Assembly (NCBI GenBank): GCA_937896205.1 | Contig: CALBNA010000066.1 | Location: forward strand, 1-7,434 | DNA from: an uncultured Campylobacter sp. | Lineage (GTDB): Bacteria; Campylobacterota; Campylobacteria; Campylobacterales; Campylobacteraceae | Reading direction: 5' to 3' | Length of the DNA: 7,434 nucleotides | Part shown: piece after piece, positions 5,841 through 7,434 of the stretch | Position numbering within the stretch: the stretch's first letter is position 1 | Layout: every line of letters starts with the position of its first letter | Notes under the pieces: model-generated | What the model was told of the DNA's origin: nothing | What the model saw: the letters and a program-made list of their open reading frames with translations, nothing else | The model's database searches: none | Translations under genes and position numbers: made by a program

Positions 5841-6100
5841 AAGTACTTCACTACGGAATTTAAAATCAGCTCATCAAGCTTTCTATCGCTAGTAGGTTCG
5901 CCGATAGCCGAAAATTTCCACTCGCCGTTTCGCTTATATAGCTTGCCTAAAATCATCGCAACCTTATATGCAAATGCGCTATCTCGTACGATATTATACG
6001 ACGCAAAGACTTTATTTACGCGCGTGGGCGTACCTTCGTAAAGTCTAATGCTAGCAAACGGAATTTTATCAAAGTCGATTTGATTATAAGAATTTAGCAC
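5837..6100 (-). CDS. C-terminal half of the second TerD-family protein (downstream of an in-frame TAG)
   Basis: This frame encodes the second half of a TerD domain: VLNSYNQIDFDKIPFASIRL, then a YEGTP...ASYNI region, and LGKLYKRNGEWKFSAIGEPTSD, all typical of the family's C-terminal part. It is in the same frame as the gene upstream, separated only by a TAG (6113-6115) and four sense codons (QIFF). The nominal start is a GTG at 6098-6100 that would simply be the Val of FFVLNSY. No Shine-Dalgarno precedes it and it falls within a beta-strand-like stretch, so independent translation is unlikely. It should be read as a gene fragment, or as the readthrough product of a 200-residue protein. The TGA overlaps the ATG of the next gene. 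Confidence 0.6.
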   Translation of the reverse strand: MLNSYNQIDFDKIPFASIRLYEGTPTRVNKVFASYNIVRDSAFAYKVAMILGKLYKRNGEWKFSAIGEPTSDRKLDELILNSVVKYL

Positions 6101-6112
6101 GAAAAATATTTG

Positions 6113-6115
6113 CTA
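6113..6115 (-). other. In-frame amber codon splitting the second TerD-family gene
   Basis: The minus strand reads ...AAC TCA AAC GTA TAG CAA ATA TTT TTC GTG CTA AAT..., giving NSNV-stop-QIFFVLN. Both flanks are continuous TerD family sequence in one frame, so a single codon causes the break and there is no frameshift. One base change from a sense codon such as AAG, TCG, CAG or GAG would produce it. Confidence 0.85.
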
Positions 6116-6439
6116 TACGTTTGAGTTTAAACGGCTAAGATCGACGCTGATTATTTCGTTATCCAGTCCGTCGTCGCCTCCCACGTATCCGACTAAATCA
6201 TCTCCGCTGTGAAATACTCCAGGAGCCGATTTTTTGCCAAAATATACTACGTCGCAAAACTGCTTGTTTGAGTCAAACATAGCAGCGCTTAAGTCTAAAT
6301 CCACAGGCTTTATTTTATCTCTAAAAAAGCCTTTTTCGGTTATGGCGCCCCAGTTTGCTCCTACGCAAAAGCTGTGCAGATGCCCGCCGTCGTCTTTGGC
6401 GAGCGATATTTTTTGTCCTTTGACCAAATTTATCGCCAT
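6113..6439 (-). CDS. N-terminal half of a divergent TerD-family protein, ended by an in-frame TAG
   Basis: These 108 residues are the first half of a TerD/TerZ-type calcium-binding domain. It begins MAINLVKGQKISLAK and carries DLDLSA (47-52) and HSGDDLVGYVGGDDGLDNE (77-95), the acidic loop that matches HTGDNRTGEGDGDDE in its neighbour. The family is about 190-200 residues long, and the missing half follows in the same frame after the TAG. A product ending here would lack the second half of the beta-sandwich and would probably not fold. The ATG lies 9 nt after the previous gene's TAG, in the same frame, with an AGGGG overlapping that stop as ribosome site. A polar effect on the coupled small gene downstream would be expected. 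Confidence 0.75.
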   Translation of the reverse strand: MAINLVKGQKISLAKDDGGHLHSFCVGANWGAITEKGFFRDKIKPVDLDLSAAMFDSNKQFCDVVYFGKKSAPGVFHSGDDLVGYVGGDDGLDNEIISVDLSRLNSNV

Positions 6440-6448
6440 GGCTTGCCC

Positions 6449-7027
6449 CTATACGTCCAGTCCAAACTGCCTACAAAATCCAGCCAGTCCATCCTTAAAA
6501 CCGCTTCCGTTGGCCGCGAAACGCCACTCGTTGTCTTTAAAGTAAATTTTACCGAACGACACTGCGGTTTCGGTAGAAAAGTCCTCTTCTAAATCGTATC
6601 TGGCTATCTCTTTGCCGCTTCTTTCATCGACGATTCGCTTAAACGAGTTTCTTACCATACCGAAATTTTGCCTTCTTGCGGCTGCTTCGTGGATGGTGAC
6701 GACTATGTCGATCTCTTTGACGTTTGGCGAAATTTTGGCTAGGTCGATTTTTATGGATTCATCATCTCCGTCACCCTCTCCAGTGCGGTTATCGCCGGTG
6801 TGAACTACCGAGCCGTCTGCGCTAACTAGATTGTTGTAAAAGACGAAATTCTTCTCGTTTTCTACTTTGCCTGAAGCTCCTACCAAAAACGCGCTCGCAT
6901 CTAGGTCAAATTCCGCTCCCGTATCGCTAGTATTTGTATCCCATCCAAGACCTACTAAAATTTTAGTTAGCCCGGGAGCTTCTTTGCTTAAACTAACTCT
7001 ACCGCCCTTTGATAAATTTACCGCCAC
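6449..7027 (-). CDS. terD: TerD-family tellurium resistance/calcium-binding stress protein
   Basis: This 192-aa cytoplasmic protein has the same length as E. coli TerD and is intact from MAVNLSKGGRVSLSKEAPG to FCRQFGLDV. Family motifs are VGLGWD (25-30), DLDASAFL (41-48), HTGDNRTGEGDGDDE (76-90), VVTIHEAAARRQNFG (109-123) and the C-terminal NEWRFAANG (166-174). The Asp-rich segments form the known Ca2+ sites of the family. TerD proteins are tied to tellurite, oxidative, phage and membrane stress, but their exact biochemistry is unsettled. The start is GTG with AAAGGAGG 5 nt upstream, the strongest ribosome site in the window. It is the first gene of the minus-strand operon and is divergent from an XRE regulator. 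Its TAG stop is in frame with the next TerD gene. Confidence 0.94.
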   Translation of the reverse strand: MAVNLSKGGRVSLSKEAPGLTKILVGLGWDTNTSDTGAEFDLDASAFLVGASGKVENEKNFVFYNNLVSADGSVVHTGDNRTGEGDGDDESIKIDLAKISPNVKEIDIVVTIHEAAARRQNFGMVRNSFKRIVDERSGKEIARYDLEEDFSTETAVSFGKIYFKDNEWRFAANGSGFKDGLAGFCRQFGLDV

Positions 7028-7032
7028 TTTGG

Positions 7033-7040
7033 CCTCCTTT
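7033..7040 (-). promoter_or_regulatory. Strong Shine-Dalgarno that sets the GTG start of terD
   Basis: AAAGGAGG on the minus strand, read as CCTCCTTT on the plus strand, sits 5 nt before the GTG at 7025-7027. The encoded N-terminus MAVNLSKGG matches the family start, so the GTG is well supported. Confidence 0.8.
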
Positions 7041-7123
7041 AAAATTATTTATTCTATAGGATATAGATTTGAAGATTTTATTTAAATAAAGTTTAAGTTT
7101 AACTTTACCTATAGGATAAAATA
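7041..7123. promoter_or_regulatory. Divergent promoter/operator region between terD and the XRE regulator
   Basis: CTATAGGATA occurs twice in direct orientation, at 7054-7063 and 7109-7118. The first copy extends to CTATA-GGA-TATAG (7054-7066), an inverted repeat. The second contains the palindrome CCTATAGG (7108-7115) and overlaps the regulator's ribosome site. Between them lies TAAAGTT (7087-7093) with AACTTTA (7101-7107), including the perfect odd palindrome AAGTT-T-AACTT (7095-7105). On the minus strand, TAGAAT (7051-7056) could be a -10 box for terD next to the first repeat. All are candidate sites found by eye. Which protein binds them, if any, is inference. Confidence 0.4.
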
Positions 7124-7378
7124 ATGGGCGAAAATTTAGCTTTTTTTAGCGCCGATGAGATACGAAATTTCTATCTGCAAATTTCTACAAACGTCCGCAA
7201 GTTACGTGAAAATAAAGGCATTAGTCAGCTTGATATGGCTTTAAGCATGGATATAAAATCGGTCGCATTTTATTCAAACTGCGAGAGTTGCCGATACGAT
7301 AAACATTTTAATCTTGAGCATATTTATAAAATTTCAAAAATTTTAGATGTAGAGGTCGGAGAGATTTTTAAATTTTAG
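7124..7378 (+). CDS. Small XRE-family helix-turn-helix regulator
   Basis: This 84-aa protein is essentially one Cro/C1-type (XRE) DNA-binding domain. Residues 20-41 read ISTNVRKLRENKGISQLDMALS, the first helices of the fold. The probable recognition helix is at about 44-53, and HFNLEHIYKISKILDVEVGEIF (61-82) forms the closing helices. The stretch SVAFYSNCESCRYDKHFNLEHI resembles a small XRE subfamily that I associate with Campylobacterota, but this is from memory. The Cys53-x-x-Cys56 pair is a feature to note for redox or metal sensing. An AGGA site 7 nt before the ATG overlaps a candidate operator, so autoregulation is possible. It is divergent from terD and probably controls that operon, by position only. 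Confidence 0.82.
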   Translation: MGENLAFFSADEIRNFYLQISTNVRKLRENKGISQLDMALSMDIKSVAFYSNCESCRYDKHFNLEHIYKISKILDVEVGEIFKF

Positions 7379-7409
7379 CGACTTAATTTGAGTTAATGTC
7401 ACCTAGAGG

Positions 7410-7434
7410 CTGTCTCTTATACACATCTGACGCT
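7410..7434. other. Nextera/Tn5 transposase adapter (synthetic), right end
   Basis: CTGTCTCTTATACACATCT (7410-7428) is the reverse complement of the Tn5 mosaic end. The following GACGCT matches the reverse complement of the Read 1 adapter arm, not the Read 2 arm, which would begin CCGAGC. The biological sequence ends at about 7409, and the 31 bases after the regulator's stop hold nothing recognisable. Confidence 0.97.

Noticed and set aside
5837..6100. Independent small gene starting at GTG 6098-6100
   Set aside because: There is no Shine-Dalgarno, the GTG falls within a conserved stretch of the TerD domain, and the frame is continuous with the gene upstream except for one TAG. I keep the coordinates but treat it as a fragment.
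6612..7085. Plus-strand open frames opposite the first terD gene
   Set aside because: They lie antisense to an intact TerD-family gene with a strong ribosome site and show no recognisable domain.
4458..7378. Genome-wide reassignment of TAG to a sense codon
   Set aside because: TAG also ends the second binding protein, the first TerD, the XRE regulator and the terC extension at natural family ends. Beyond 4458 the frame loses protein-like character, so TAG works as a stop here.
1..7434. Inverted terminal repeats suggesting a transposon or linear replicon
   Set aside because: The terminal repeats are the synthetic Tn5 mosaic end plus Nextera arm, not a natural mobile element. No transposase gene is present.

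Overview
The window looks like chromosomal DNA from a Campylobacter-type member of the Campylobacterota, perhaps from the higher-GC species group of C. showae, C. rectus, C. curvus or C. concisus. The grounds are the very frequent word TAAATTTAAA, ribosome sites of the form AAAGGATAAAA, mid-range GC judged by eye, and the style of the proteins. The species is an inference. Both ends are synthetic: the first 37 and last 25 bases are Nextera/Tn5 adapter in inverted orientation, with the same adapter arm at each end. The piece is therefore probably one tagmented fragment or an untrimmed contig, and the biological sequence is about 38-7409.

Positions 38-4305 (+ strand) hold a sulfur amino acid uptake operon. 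It has two tandem, closely related periplasmic cystine-type binding proteins, one YecS/TcyL-type permease, one YecC/TcyN-type ATPase, and a PLP-dependent trans-sulfuration family enzyme (cystathionine gamma-synthase/lyase group). The genes are packed tightly, with gaps of 41, 0, -1 and 15 nt. The proposed flow is import of cystine or a similar sulfur amino acid, followed by C-S bond chemistry inside the cell. The leader begins with an 8-codon reading frame carrying three consecutive cysteine codons. It is followed by overlapping hairpins and a short terminator-like stem with a T run, which suggests cysteine-responsive attenuation. This remains unproven because the upstream context is cut off.

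Positions 4306-4457 are a convergent spacer with two hairpins.

Positions 4458-7027 (- strand) hold a ter-type stress or metal operon, read from right to left: a canonical TerD protein (GTG start), a second divergent TerD-family protein, a small exported four-cysteine protein of unknown function, and a TerC-family membrane protein (TTG start). Two of these genes carry an in-frame TAG inside otherwise continuous family sequence. The second TerD gene is stopped at codon 109 of 200. terC is stopped just before its last membrane helix, which is still encoded downstream in the same frame. Real nonsense mutations, errors in an amplified single molecule, and programmed readthrough are all possible.

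Positions 7124-7378 (+ strand) encode a small XRE-type helix-turn-helix regulator divergent from the ter operon. The 96-bp region between them contains a duplicated CTATAGGATA word and palindromes that could be its operators.
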